The translations under genes and the position numbers were made by a program. Shown one piece after another: positions 26,340 to 34,983 of a DNA stretch of 63,711 bases. The DNA is from Clostridia bacterium. Lineage in GTDB: Bacteria; Bacillota; Clostridia; Oscillospirales; UBA644. A model generated the notes under the pieces. The model saw only the letters and a list, made by a program, of their open reading frames with translations, was not told the origin of the DNA and searched no databases. The stretch covers positions 1 to 63,711 of the forward strand of contig JAGAOU010000033.1 of assembly GCA_017623595.1 (NCBI GenBank), read 5' to 3'. Position 1 is the stretch's first letter; every line of letters starts with the position of its first letter.

Positions 26340-26366
26340 TTGCCGACGGATGTGATCCGTCGGCAA
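26340..26366. terminator. Hairpin terminator after the tldD-tldE operon (bidirectional)
   Basis: Perfect 12-bp stem (26340-26351 and 26355-26366, 3-nt loop). On the minus strand a nine-T run follows after 4 nt. Confidence 0.7.
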
Positions 26367-26384
26367 TTTAGCTTACATACAGAA

Positions 26385-26412
26385 AAAGGCACCGACTATC
26401 CTCGGTGCCTTT
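26385..26412 (-). terminator. Leftward terminator abutting the invertible segment
   Basis: 11-bp stem (26385-26395 with 26402-26412). Read leftward it is followed by T5. It would stop transcripts from the outward-facing promoter at 26440-26468. Confidence 0.65.
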
Positions 26413-26431
26413 CGCAGAGTTTGATACTCTG
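26410..26431 (+). repeat. 22-bp inverted repeat, left copy (recombination site candidate)
   Basis: Perfect 22-bp inverted repeat of 26603-26624; core TTTGATA flanked by CAGAG/CTCTG arms. Each copy is itself a short palindrome with an asymmetric centre, as in recombinase sites. Confidence 0.85.
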
Positions 26432-26602
26432 CGAGAATAATTTTACCATATTATGTATCGGATTGCAAGCATTTTTAAAAAAAGATCAGATTATTCACAA
26501 AAAGTTCTTTTTTTCTTTCGTCATTCCGTCTTTTGCCGTAAATAATTCGAAAGAACAGTATATTTTGCCATCCCTCCGTGAAATTGAATGTGCATTTTTT
26601 AT
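26432..26602. mobile_element. Putative invertible promoter segment (inverton)
   Basis: 171 AT-rich bp bounded by perfect 22-bp inverted repeats. It holds one good promoter, on the minus strand (TTGCAA, 17 bp, TAAAAT with an upstream TG), facing away from the surface-protein gene and into a terminator. Inversion would place its -10 near 26589-26594, facing the gene. Size and layout match known phase-variable switches of Clostridia (for example cwpV of C. difficile). No invertase gene is in the window. Confidence 0.65.
26440..26468 (-). promoter_or_regulatory. Promoter inside the invertible segment, currently facing left
   Basis: Minus strand: TTGCAA at 26463-26468, 17-bp spacer, TAAAAT at 26440-26445 with extended TG. 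Confidence 0.65.
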
Positions 26603-26624
26603 CAGAGTATCAAACTCTGCGAAA
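26603..26624 (-). repeat. 22-bp inverted repeat, right copy
   Basis: Reverse complement of 26410-26431 at all 22 positions; flanking bases differ on both sides. It lies 46 bp before the ATG of the surface-protein gene. Confidence 0.85.
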
Positions 26625-26670
26625 AAAACGTGCGGAAAATCCGCAAAAAAAATTAAAAAGGAGACAAACC

Positions 26671-29600
26671 ATGAAAAAGACACTCGCAATTCTGCTAAGC
26701 TGTATGTTGATCGTCGGCGTAGTTTTCGCTATGGCGCTCACTTCCAGCGCGGAAAACGCAGTAGCAGCGTCTGTCAAGATTGCCCATACCACTGGTGAAA
26801 CGACTCTGGATGCAGCCACAACATCCCTTGATCTCACCACCGGTACTGCAACCTTCGACGCAGCTACAGGTACCCTCACCCTGAACGGGGCTACGGGTAT
26901 TTACAAGATCTCTTGGGTCGACGGCACTCTGACTGTCAAGGTTGTCGGTGAAAACACCATCACCAACGCTGAAGCAAACTATGCCATTTGGGGTAACGGA
27001 GTCGATGGCAATTTGGTCATCACCGGAACCGGCACCCTGAACCTCACCGCAAAGGCCTATGTTCTCGGGTCTCAGACCGGAGATCTGACCATTGACGGTC
27101 CCAAGGTAAATGTCACCTCCACCGCAGGCACCGCAATCCATACTGCCGCAAACGGCTTGGACAGCGTAGTGACCATCAAAGGTGATTCCGTCCTTACCGT
27201 TAATGCTGCAGGTATCGGTATTGACGCAAAAGGTATTGCTCCCGCTGTATACGTTCAGGACAATGCCAAAGTAGAAGTCACCGCAACCGGCACCGGCATC
27301 AATGTTCAGGCCAACACCACTGTAAATGAAACCATCACGAAGGGTTCTGCGACCTTCCATATGTCCGGAAAGTCTCAGGTTATTATCCACAAGGGTAATC
27401 AGGCCACCCAGACTGTCGGTATCAACAACACCAACCACATTTCTACCGTTATCATCGAGGACGAAGCCTCCTACAAATCCGTTTCTTCCGGACAGGGCAT
27501 CGTCTGCAACGGCAACTATACCGGCTCCGACAAGGCGGTTCTCCAGATTTTGGACAAGGCAACCGTTGATATCGACGTAACCGCAAATGCCGGGAACTAC
27601 GGTCAGGCTCTTGACGTTCGTTCCGGCGGCAACGGCTCCGATGTTGATATCACCACCACCGGTACCGTTAATCTTAAGACCACCGCAACCGGTTGGAACG
27701 GTGCTTTCTGGCTCCGCGGTCAAGCTGCTCCCCATGATGTTCTGATCAAGGATGCAAAGATCACCATCGAAAACATCCAGAAGGATCACAGTGAAGTTGT
27801 TGTTGCCTTCTACGTTCAGAACAAGGCAAACATCACCGTAGAAGGTGCGGCTGAAATCACCGCAAAGGCTACCGCAAACTCCACCGTAAAAACCAACCGT
27901 AGCCATGGCATTTACCTTGCAAGCGGTTCTACCATGACCGTTAAGGACGATGTAAAAATCACCGCTCATGTTGACGGTACTGCGGCCGCATCTTGGGCTA
28001 CGGGCTCCGGTGCACTCTACTTGAACAACTCCACGCTGAACATTCAGAACAATGCTTCCGTTACCGCAACTGCAGGCGGAAAACTGACCTCTGCCTTTGT
28101 TTCTCAGAAAGGCACCCTGAATGCTTCCGGAAATGCTCAGGTAAAGCTGGAAAGCACCTCTGCTCACGCAATTCTCCGCGCCGATGTAACAACCATTAAT
28201 GTTACCGAAGGCGCTGTTATCACCGCGAAAGGCGCCACGGCTGTTGCCTCTGTCACCGATGCTGACGTTGTCAACGCAGCCGTCAAGGGCGCTCTCGCAG
28301 ACAAAGAAGCGATCCTTGCATCCAAAACTATCGCGGCTCCCACCAACCTGAAAGCTGCCGATCCCGCAGAAAACAAAGTTGCCCTCACTTGGGACGCAGT
28401 TGTAGGCGCTGCTTCCTACAAAGTGTTCTCCGGTAACGATCTGGTTGCCACGGTTGACACCAACGCAGCCTCCGTCACCGTTGCTCCCGGAACCGCCTAC
28501 TCCTTCACCGTGAAGGCTATCAATGCTGCCGATGTGGAATCTGCCGCTTCTGCCGCTGTTGCTCTCACCACCCCGAAGGAAGGCGCAGCTGCCGCAGTCA
28601 CCGTTATTCCGGCTGACGGATCTGAAGTTGTCCTCAACGCCGAAAACGCTGCCATCCTCAACGGTGCAGTTTCCTTTGACGTTGCAATGGGCGAGCTGAC
28701 CCTTAACAATGCCACCGGCATTAAGAAGATCACCTGGACCGATGGATCCCTCACCCTGAAGGTTGTGGGCACCAACACCGTTACCAGCGATGATCTCTCC
28801 AACAGCATCTGGGGTTATGGCAAGGATGCCACCCTCACCGTTACCGGCGACGGCACTCTGAATGTTACCGGTAAGGCCTATGTCCTCGGTTCTCAGACCG
28901 GCGATCTTGTCATCGACGGCCCCACCGTCAACGCTACCGCAACCAACGGCACAGGCATTCATGTTGCTGCTGACGGTCTTGATAGCGCCATTATCGTAAA
29001 GGGCACCTCCAAGCTGAACGTTACCTCCAAGGGTTACGGTATCGATGCCGCAGGTATTGCTCCCTCCATCATTATTCAGGATTCCGCCACCGTGAAGGTT
29101 AATGCCCAGAACGTTGGTATGGCCGTCCGTCCCAACAAGGTTGCTACCGATACGGTTGCCAACAATGCTACTCTCCGGATTCTGGATAAGGCCAATGTTG
29201 AAATCACCTCCGTTGGCTCCGGTATCGTCATGAACGGCAAGGTTGCAGACAATGTCTGGACCACCACCGAAACCACCATTACCACCGAAGGTAAGGTTGT
29301 TATCAACTCCACCCTCTCCGGTTGGAGTGCTGCCGGCATCTTCTTCACCGGTTCTGTTGCAGACAAACCTCACAACTTCACCGTGAAGAACGGTACTTTG
29401 GAAGTCACTGTTAAGCAGAACGATTCCTCTGAAGTCTGCTGCGCGATCTATGCTCAGAGCAAGACCATCATGGTCATTGAAGATGCTACCGTCAACGCCA
29501 CCGTTGATTGCAGCTCCACCGTCAAGGGGAACCGCGGTCAAGCCATATACCTCGCCGCCGGCACCGAAGCCACCGTTAAGGGTGATTCTGTCGTCAATAC

Positions 29601-30129
29601 CCTCAACAAGGGAACTTCCGCCGCTATGACTTGGCAGCCCGCTTCTTCCTCCCTCCATGTTCACAGTTCTACCCTGACCATCGAAGGTAAGGCAGTTGTC
29701 AACGCAAAATCCGATGCTCCCACCGGAAAGGTTACCGCTCTGGCTCTCCAGGACGGTAAGGTAATCGTTAAGGGCAACGGTAAGCTGAGCTGCGATGCCA
29801 ACGGCCAAAGCGCCATCTTCAACTGGGACAACAAGACCAACTCCCTCGAGATCCTCGAGAGTGGTTACGTCTCCCTGAAGAGTACCGCAAGTGCCATCCG
29901 CACCATTCCTACCTTCACCATCAATAAGGAAGCTGTTCAGGAAGGTAAGTTTGCCGATAAGGAAATGACCATTACCGGCGCAAGCTATACCGAAACTCCC
30001 GAAACTCCTGAAAATCCTGAAGTTCCCGGAACCTCCGATGTGAACATCACTGCCGCCGTTGCTCTCTGTAGCATCGCGGCTCTCGCCGGTCTGGCCGTTG
30101 TGATTCTCCGCAAGAAGGCTCATAACTGA
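26671..30129 (+). CDS. Large cell-surface protein: two beta-helix halves, FN3 linker, C-terminal anchor
   Basis: 1152 aa. Signal peptide (ending near TSSAENA). The first right-handed beta-helix-like half (about residues 35-550) is rich in short G-T-V/N strand repeats. A fibronectin-III-like domain (about 557-640, APTNLKAADP to VALTTP) follows. The second half (about 650-1125) repeats the first: AKAYVLGSQTGDL versus GKAYVLGSQTGDL, and GIAPAVYVQD versus GIAPSIIIQD. The end is PGTSD, a hydrophobic helix and RKKAHN, similar to an LPXTG-type sorting signal but non-canonical. It resembles carbohydrate-binding Cthe_2159/DUF4353-type helices. Codon use (many GTT, ACC, GGT) is biased relative to its neighbours, suggesting high expression. 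AAAAGGAG precedes the ATG. Confidence 0.85.
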   Translation: MKKTLAILLSCMLIVGVVFAMALTSSAENAVAASVKIAHTTGETTLDAATTSLDLTTGTATFDAATGTLTLNGATGIYKISWVDGTLTVKVVGENTITNAEANYAIWGNGVDGNLVITGTGTLNLTAKAYVLGSQTGDLTIDGPKVNVTSTAGTAIHTAANGLDSVVTIKGDSVLTVNAAGIGIDAKGIAPAVYVQDNAKVEVTATGTGINVQANTTVNETITKGSATFHMSGKSQVIIHKGNQATQTVGINNTNHISTVIIEDEASYKSVSSGQGIVCNGNYTGSDKAVLQILDKATVDIDVTANAGNYGQALDVRSGGNGSDVDITTTGTVNLKTTATGWNGAFWLRGQAAPHDVLIKDAKITIENIQKDHSEVVVAFYVQNKANITVEGAAEITAKATANSTVKTNRSHGIYLASGSTMTVKDDVKITAHVDGTAAASWATGSGALYLNNSTLNIQNNASVTATAGGKLTSAFVSQKGTLNASGNAQVKLESTSAHAILRADVTTINVTEGAVITAKGATAVASVTDADVVNAAVKGALADKEAILASKTIAAPTNLKAADPAENKVALTWDAVVGAASYKVFSGNDLVATVDTNAASVTVAPGTAYSFTVKAINAADVESAASAAVALTTPKEGAAAAVTVIPADGSEVVLNAENAAILNGAVSFDVAMGELTLNNATGIKKITWTDGSLTLKVVGTNTVTSDDLSNSIWGYGKDATLTVTGDGTLNVTGKAYVLGSQTGDLVIDGPTVNATATNGTGIHVAADGLDSAIIVKGTSKLNVTSKGYGIDAAGIAPSIIIQDSATVKVNAQNVGMAVRPNKVATDTVANNATLRILDKANVEITSVGSGIVMNGKVADNVWTTTETTITTEGKVVINSTLSGWSAAGIFFTGSVADKPHNFTVKNGTLEVTVKQNDSSEVCCAIYAQSKTIMVIEDATVNATVDCSSTVKGNRGQAIYLAAGTEATVKGDSVVNTLNKGTSAAMTWQPASSSLHVHSSTLTIEGKAVVNAKSDAPTGKVTALALQDGKVIVKGNGKLSCDANGQSAIFNWDNKTNSLEILESGYVSLKSTASAIRTIPTFTINKEAVQEGKFADKEMTITGASYTETPETPENPEVPGTSDVNITAAVALCSIAALAGLAVVILRKKAHN

Positions 30130-30170
30130 TCATTCCTTCCCTGCCTTTAGGCAATAGAAGTTTCTCCCCC

Positions 30171-30197
30171 GGACGGCACCCTTTTTGGGTGCCGTCC
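30171..30197 (+). terminator. Terminator of the surface-protein gene
   Basis: 11-bp perfect stem GGACGGCACCC/GGGTGCCGTCC with a T5 loop, followed by TTAATTT. Confidence 0.85.
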
Positions 30198-30239
30198 TTA
30201 ATTTATAAACAAAAGTAAAAAAGAGAAACGTATTCTTTC

Positions 30240-30272
30240 GTATCGCAGAGGGATTCTCGCGGTACTTTTTTT
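30240..30272 (+). terminator. Second hairpin with T-run before arsR
   Basis: Interrupted stem (GTA-CGC-GAG with CTC-GCG-TAC) followed by seven T; a probable back-up terminator. The rest of 30198-30300 shows nothing else. Confidence 0.5.
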
Positions 30273-30300
30273 ACAAATAAAAGGAATTTTTAATTTAGCA

Positions 30301-30329
30301 TTGACAAAATCAAATCAGTATGATATAAT
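30301..30329 (+). promoter_or_regulatory. Sigma-A promoter of the arsR-ABC operon
   Basis: TTGACA, 17 bp, TATAAT, 30 bp before the ATG. Confidence 0.88.
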
Positions 30330-30359
30330 ATGGTTATCTGAAAGAAAGGATCTTATTTC

Positions 30360-30716
30360 ATGGATGACAACATTCTGAAAGCCTTGGGAGAACCAAAACG
30401 GTTCCTGCTCCTGAAACTGATGGCGGAACGGGGATATTGCGTGCGGGCACTGGCGCGAAAGAGCAATCTGTCCGAATCGGCGGTATCCCAACACCTGAAG
30501 GTGTTACGGGAAGCGGGCCTGGTCTATGGTGTCAAAAAAGGATATTACACCCATTACGGACTGAACAAAGAAGTCTTGACCCAAGTCATCTCCGCTCTGG
30601 AGGTTCTGCGGGACACCAAGCGTCAGCCCTGCGACGGACCTTATTACGGATGCTCGGAATCCGAATATCTTAAATGCAAAGCCTACGTACCCCCTGAGTT
30701 ACGCGGAAAGGAATAA
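30360..30716 (+). CDS. ArsR-family winged-helix regulator with C-terminal cysteines
   Basis: 118 aa. Winged HTH with LSESAVSQHLKVLREAGLV as recognition helix. The C-terminal tail has three cysteines in CDGPYYGC and KC, unlike the alpha-3 CxC of classical ArsR. It may bind metal or sense redox. It is 6 bp from the ABC exporter gene, which it presumably controls, together with its own promoter. Confidence 0.9.
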   Translation: MDDNILKALGEPKRFLLLKLMAERGYCVRALARKSNLSESAVSQHLKVLREAGLVYGVKKGYYTHYGLNKEVLTQVISALEVLRDTKRQPCDGPYYGCSESEYLKCKAYVPPELRGKE

Positions 30717-30722
30717 ACAATC

Positions 30723-32456
30723 ATGCTGAAACGATTTATCGGTTATTACGGTCCCCACAAAAAAATGCTGGCGCTGGACATGCTGGCATCCCTGCTAATC
30801 TCGGTCATCGGCATGGTCTACCCCATTGTCACAAACAAGATGCTCAATGTATACATCCCCGAAAAGATGTATACCACCATCGTCATCGCGGGACTGATCG
30901 TGCTTGTGCTGTATGTCCTGCGAATGCTTTTGCGCTATTTTGTGCAGTATTACGGCCACGTCATCGGTGTTCGGATGCAGTCTCAGATGCGGCAGGATTT
31001 GTTTGTCCATCTGCAGAAGCTGCCCTACCGTTTTTACGACAACAACGAAACGGGACGCATCATGACCCGCATCACAAGCGACCTGTTTGAAGTCTGCGAA
31101 TTGGCCCACCACGGTCCCGAAAACCTGCTGATCAGCTCGGTGATGATTATTTTGTCCTTCTCCTATCTGATCACCATTGACTGGATTCTGACCATGATCA
31201 TCTTTGCCTGCGTTCCCATCCTTGTGATTGTCACCATGCATTACCGCAAGGCCATGAAAAATGCCTTCGATGACCGCCGCAAGAGCAACGCCACCATCAA
31301 TGCCGCCGTAGAAAGCAGCGTCACGGGAATCCGCGTCACCAAGGCGTATACCAACGCCGCCCGTGAAGTGGAAAAATTCAGCAAAGGCGATCAAGAATTT
31401 GTGGACTCCTCCAAGAGCGCCTACAAAGCCATGGCGAAGTTCCACTCCTCCACCACCTTTGTCACCGATGTTTTCAACGTATTTATCCTCATCGCAGGAG
31501 GCCTGTTCCTCTACTCGGGACGGATTTCCTTCGGGGATTATTCCACCTTCATCGTCTCGGTCAACCTCTTCATCAACCCTGTCAACACTCTGATCGGCTT
31601 TATGGAACAGTTCCAGAACGGCGTCAGCGGATTCAAGCGCTTTGTGGAAATCATGGAAGAAGAGCCCGAAACCGATCGGGAAGGAGCACGGGAACTCACC
31701 GATGTTCGGGGCGAAATCTCCTTCGAAAACGTTACTTATTCCTACGATGAAACAAAAGAAGTTCTGCACAACATCGACCTGAAGCTGGAAAAAGGACGTA
31801 AGCTGGCTTTGGTTGGGCCTTCGGGCGGAGGCAAAACCACCCTGTGCCACTTGCTTCCCAACTTCTATCGCATTGAAGACGGAAACGGCGTCATCCGCAT
31901 CGACGGAATCGACACAAAAGACCTTACCTTGGATTCGGTGCGCCGCAACATCGGCATCGTTCAGCAGGACGTGTTCCTCTTCGTGGGAACCATTCGGGAA
32001 AACATTCTCTACGGCCGCCCCGACGCCACAGAGGAAGAGGTCTTTGAAGCCGCCAAACGAGCCAACATCCATGATTACATTATGACGCTGGAAAATGGAT
32101 ATGATACGGAGATCGGTGAGCGAGGCGTAAAGCTTTCGGGCGGACAAAAGCAACGTCTCAGCATTGCCCGCGTCTTTCTGAAGGACCCCGCCATTCTGAT
32201 TCTGGACGAGGCCACCAGCGCATTGGACAACACCACCGAAGTGCTGATCCAACAAGCACTGGACGAGCTTTGCAAAGGACGCACTACCCTTGTCGTCGCC
32301 CACCGTCTTTCCACCATCCGCAATGCGGACGAAATCGCCGTTGTCATGGAAGGCCGCATCACCGAGCGTGGTACCCATGAAGAACTCATGGCCCAAAACG
32401 GCACCTACAAGAGCCTCTACTCCCTCCAATTCCGCGACAACGATTTGTTTGAATAA
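30723..32456 (+). CDS. ABC exporter half-transporter (MsbA/LmrA-like)
   Basis: 577 aa. Six membrane helices (residues 1-310), then an ATPase domain with Walker A GPSGGGKTT, signature LSGGQKQR, Walker B ILILDEATSALD and the switch AHRLST. Normal full length for a homodimeric exporter of lipids, drugs or peptides. Only one half-transporter is present. The terminator follows directly. Confidence 0.93.
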   Translation: MLKRFIGYYGPHKKMLALDMLASLLISVIGMVYPIVTNKMLNVYIPEKMYTTIVIAGLIVLVLYVLRMLLRYFVQYYGHVIGVRMQSQMRQDLFVHLQKLPYRFYDNNETGRIMTRITSDLFEVCELAHHGPENLLISSVMIILSFSYLITIDWILTMIIFACVPILVIVTMHYRKAMKNAFDDRRKSNATINAAVESSVTGIRVTKAYTNAAREVEKFSKGDQEFVDSSKSAYKAMAKFHSSTTFVTDVFNVFILIAGGLFLYSGRISFGDYSTFIVSVNLFINPVNTLIGFMEQFQNGVSGFKRFVEIMEEEPETDREGARELTDVRGEISFENVTYSYDETKEVLHNIDLKLEKGRKLALVGPSGGGKTTLCHLLPNFYRIEDGNGVIRIDGIDTKDLTLDSVRRNIGIVQQDVFLFVGTIRENILYGRPDATEEEVFEAAKRANIHDYIMTLENGYDTEIGERGVKLSGGQKQRLSIARVFLKDPAILILDEATSALDNTTEVLIQQALDELCKGRTTLVVAHRLSTIRNADEIAVVMEGRITERGTHEELMAQNGTYKSLYSLQFRDNDLFE

Positions 32457-32463
32457 AAAAAAC

Positions 32464-32496
32464 CGTCCTTCGGATTTCTCCGAGGGGCGTTTTTTT
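32464..32496 (+). terminator. Terminator of the arsR-ABC operon
   Basis: 11-bp stem with G-U pairs (32464-32474 with 32479-32489) and a T7 run. Confidence 0.8.
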
Positions 32497-32571
32497 GGCG
32501 TGATGTTTCAGAGCAACTGACCCGACAACGGCAGATTCCGCAAATTCCCCCTAAAAAGCAATAAAACAGTC

Positions 32572-32617
32572 GGACACGTCATTTTGGAGAAATCCATCGT
32601 GACGTGTCCTTTTTTTG
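32572..32617 (+). terminator. Second rightward terminator hairpin
   Basis: 10-bp stem GGACACGTCA/TGACGTGTCC with an 18-nt loop and T8 on the plus strand. It lies between convergent genes. Confidence 0.65.
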
Positions 32618-32643
32618 AAAAAACAATAGAAACTCTTTTTCGA

Positions 32644-33912
32644 CTATTCTTCCAGCATCATACGAACAATTTCCTTATCAGTCTGCGCCATACCAACCTT
32701 TCCGATATATCCCACGCAAGAAATCGTTTCCCCTGCGTCCTCCTTCAGAATTCCGGTAAAAGCGGCGTAAGATTTTCCTTGCATAGCAAACGTATGGGCC
32801 ATCATTGCCGCATCCAATGCGGTTGCAATTTTTGCGGCGCAGGAAGTCTTTGCCCCGTCACAGATCACACCCGGAATATCTGCAAGGGTATTATCGATGG
32901 TGGCTTTGATCTGATCCACAGTTCCCCCGACCATATAAGTAACAGCAGCCCCGGCGGCACAGGAAGCAGAAATCGCACCGCAAAACGCAGACAGTTTCCC
33001 AATAAATTCCTTTTGATACACCGTCAAAAGAGAAGAAAAGATCAATGCACGATAGAGCCGATCTCTTTCAATCATCTTTTCCCGCGCATACACAATCACG
33101 GGAACCGTAGATGCAATCCCCTGATTTCCACTGCCGGAATTGATAATTACCGGCATGTCGCAACCATCCATCCGAGCTTCCGAGGCGGCGGCCGCATAGG
33201 CACGCATCCGCGTAATAACACTATCGGGATAGTGATCCCGAAGAAGCCTGCCGATCCCCAAACCGTAATTACCCGACATTCCTTCGTAAGCAATGTCCAT
33301 ATTGTACCGAATCTGTCGGCCAAGAAGGTATTTGATTCTCCCAAGATCTACCGTATCGGAAAACTCTTTAATATTTTCCAACGTCAGGGAAGAACGATCC
33401 GCAACCCCCTCCGATTCCGCAGACTGCTTGCGGAAAAGAACATTACCGTTCTTTTCGATATAAACAATGTTCGTGTGATCGTACCGAACCTCAACAAGAA
33501 CACGGTCGGAAGCCGCCGACACCTCAATAATGAAGTGCAAAGGGATTTCGGATTCCAAGTATTCCACACGGCACCGCCCTGCCGCAAGAAACGATCTGGC
33601 AGCAACAAGGGTTTCCTCCGTCACAGACTCCAGGACCTCCATCCCCCGAACCACATCGCCCCCGAAAGCCCCCAAAACGCAAGCGGATTCCACGCCGGTC
33701 ATGCCACGGGAATTCGGGATTGCCACACAACGGACAGTCTTGATAATGTTTCCGCTGCACCGAGCAACAATATTCTCCGGAACCCTCCCCAGAACTTCCT
33801 TTGCACGGGCAGACGCAAAGGCCAGAGCTATCGGCTCTGTGCAGCCCATGGCGGGGATCAACTCCTCTTCCAGAATCGCAAGAAAGTCAGAAGCCATTTC
33901 TTCAGAAATCAT
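32644..33912 (-). CDS. L-cysteine desulfidase (CyuA/YhaM, UPF0597 family)
   Basis: 422 aa. Family features: GCTEPIALAFA near the N-terminus and the cluster CDGAKTSCAAKI, which together place the conserved cysteines for an oxygen-labile [4Fe-4S] centre. It degrades cysteine to sulfide, pyruvate and ammonia; some members act on serine. The ATG at 33910-33912 has GAGG 8 bp upstream; a GTG two codons earlier is too close. Monocistronic with a consensus promoter. Confidence 0.88.
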   Translation of the reverse strand: MISEEMASDFLAILEEELIPAMGCTEPIALAFASARAKEVLGRVPENIVARCSGNIIKTVRCVAIPNSRGMTGVESACVLGAFGGDVVRGMEVLESVTEETLVAARSFLAAGRCRVEYLESEIPLHFIIEVSAASDRVLVEVRYDHTNIVYIEKNGNVLFRKQSAESEGVADRSSLTLENIKEFSDTVDLGRIKYLLGRQIRYNMDIAYEGMSGNYGLGIGRLLRDHYPDSVITRMRAYAAAASEARMDGCDMPVIINSGSGNQGIASTVPVIVYAREKMIERDRLYRALIFSSLLTVYQKEFIGKLSAFCGAISASCAAGAAVTYMVGGTVDQIKATIDNTLADIPGVICDGAKTSCAAKIATALDAAMMAHTFAMQGKSYAAFTGILKEDAGETISCVGYIGKVGMAQTDKEIVRMMLEE

Positions 33913-33974
33913 AGACACATCCTCATTCTTCTTAAAACTCTCGGTCCACCGTTGAAATACCTGTGTTTGATTCT

Positions 33975-34003
33975 ATTATAACACGAAAATCCGCCTCTGT
34001 CAA
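33975..34003 (-). promoter_or_regulatory. Sigma-A promoter of the cysteine desulfidase gene
   Basis: Minus strand: TTGACA, 17 bp, TATAAT, about 60 bp before the ATG. Confidence 0.85.
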
Positions 34004-34064
34004 GAACATTTTTTCGGTCTGCACAACCAATAAAGACAAAGCAAAAAAGAATAACTAAAGTTAC

Positions 34065-34110
34065 CATTAAAAACCCCGCCCCTTGGAGAGATCTGAGGGG
34101 CGGGGTTTTT
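34065..34110 (-). terminator. Terminator of the histidinol-phosphatase-like gene
   Basis: 14-bp GC-rich perfect stem (34069-34082 with 34097-34110) with runs of A/T on both sides; works at least leftward. Confidence 0.85.
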
Positions 34111-34115
34111 GTATC

Positions 34116-34898
34116 TTAAAAGAGGTCGACAAGATTGATATTATATTTTTTTGCCAGGGCTTCGGCTTGGTCAAAAGCGCAGTCGATGGCATCGGCGGCG
34201 TGGCAATCGGAACATATGATCACCTTTGCCCCGTGTTCACCCCAGAATTTCAAAATTTCCTCGGAGGGATAGGGGGTAATACGTCTACCACGGGAGATGG
34301 CTCCCGTATTGATCTCAAAGATTTTCCCCGCATCGATAAGCTTCTTTGCCGCCTTTTGCCATGCGGCAGTATAGCGGGGCGTAGGAAGAAAGAGGGGAAG
34401 TTGTTTTTCGTCAAACTTGGTGATCAGGTCGAAGTGCCCGATAAAGCCCACATGCGGATCCTCGGCGTAAGAGGCCACTAAATCGAAATAGTCCTCCGCA
34501 AGGCCGTCAACATCTCCGTTATAAAAATCGCGGATCGCATCCCGCAAAATCTCCTGAGAATGATCCATTTCGATGTAACGGTCGCCCTTTTTGATCCAAT
34601 GCACCGAACCGATATAATAATCCAATCCCGTGGGGACGGGGATTGCCAAAGCATCCTGCTCCAACCCCACATAAATCTTGATTCGGTCCGCATATTTCTC
34701 CTGCAAGCGTCGCAGGGTGGTTACATACTCCTCCAAACGGTCCTTCGGAACACTCCATCCGCCATAAAAATCGGTATACGCATGATCGGAAAAGCCCAGT
34801 TTCTCAAAGCCGAGGTTGATGGCGGCCTCGATCATTTCCTCGGGGGTGTTTTTTCCGTCGCTGAAGACAGTGTGGGTATGATAATTGCTTTTGATCAT
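34116..34898 (-). CDS. PHP-domain histidinol-phosphatase-like protein (HisJ/HisK family)
   Basis: 260 aa. Metal-binding PHP motifs: NYHTHTVFSDG, SDHAYTD, GLEQD, GSVHW, GHFD and SDCHAAD. This matches the HisK-type histidinol phosphatase family, though in gut Clostridia these genes often occur away from his operons, as here; the substrate is not certain. It lies downstream of the AraC-type gene on the same strand. Confidence 0.88.
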   Translation of the reverse strand: MIKSNYHTHTVFSDGKNTPEEMIEAAINLGFEKLGFSDHAYTDFYGGWSVPKDRLEEYVTTLRRLQEKYADRIKIYVGLEQDALAIPVPTGLDYYIGSVHWIKKGDRYIEMDHSQEILRDAIRDFYNGDVDGLAEDYFDLVASYAEDPHVGFIGHFDLITKFDEKQLPLFLPTPRYTAAWQKAAKKLIDAGKIFEINTGAISRGRRITPYPSEEILKFWGEHGAKVIICSDCHAADAIDCAFDQAEALAKKYNINLVDLF

Positions 34899-34983
34899 AT
34901 TCTAACATCCTTTCGGGATTGAAAAACACAGTGCACAGCCATCCTGTGATCAAGAAATCACAAAGCTATGACAATTTGCCGAC

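Noticed and set aside
26410..26624. A MITE or insertion sequence bounded by inverted repeats
   Set aside because: No target-site duplication flanks the repeats, no transposase is present, and the internal promoter and terminator layout fits a promoter switch better.
26695..30123. A 1142-codon open frame antisense to the surface-protein gene
   Set aside because: It mirrors the strong codon bias of the true gene, has glycine-rich repeats without family resemblance, and has no ribosome site or promoter.
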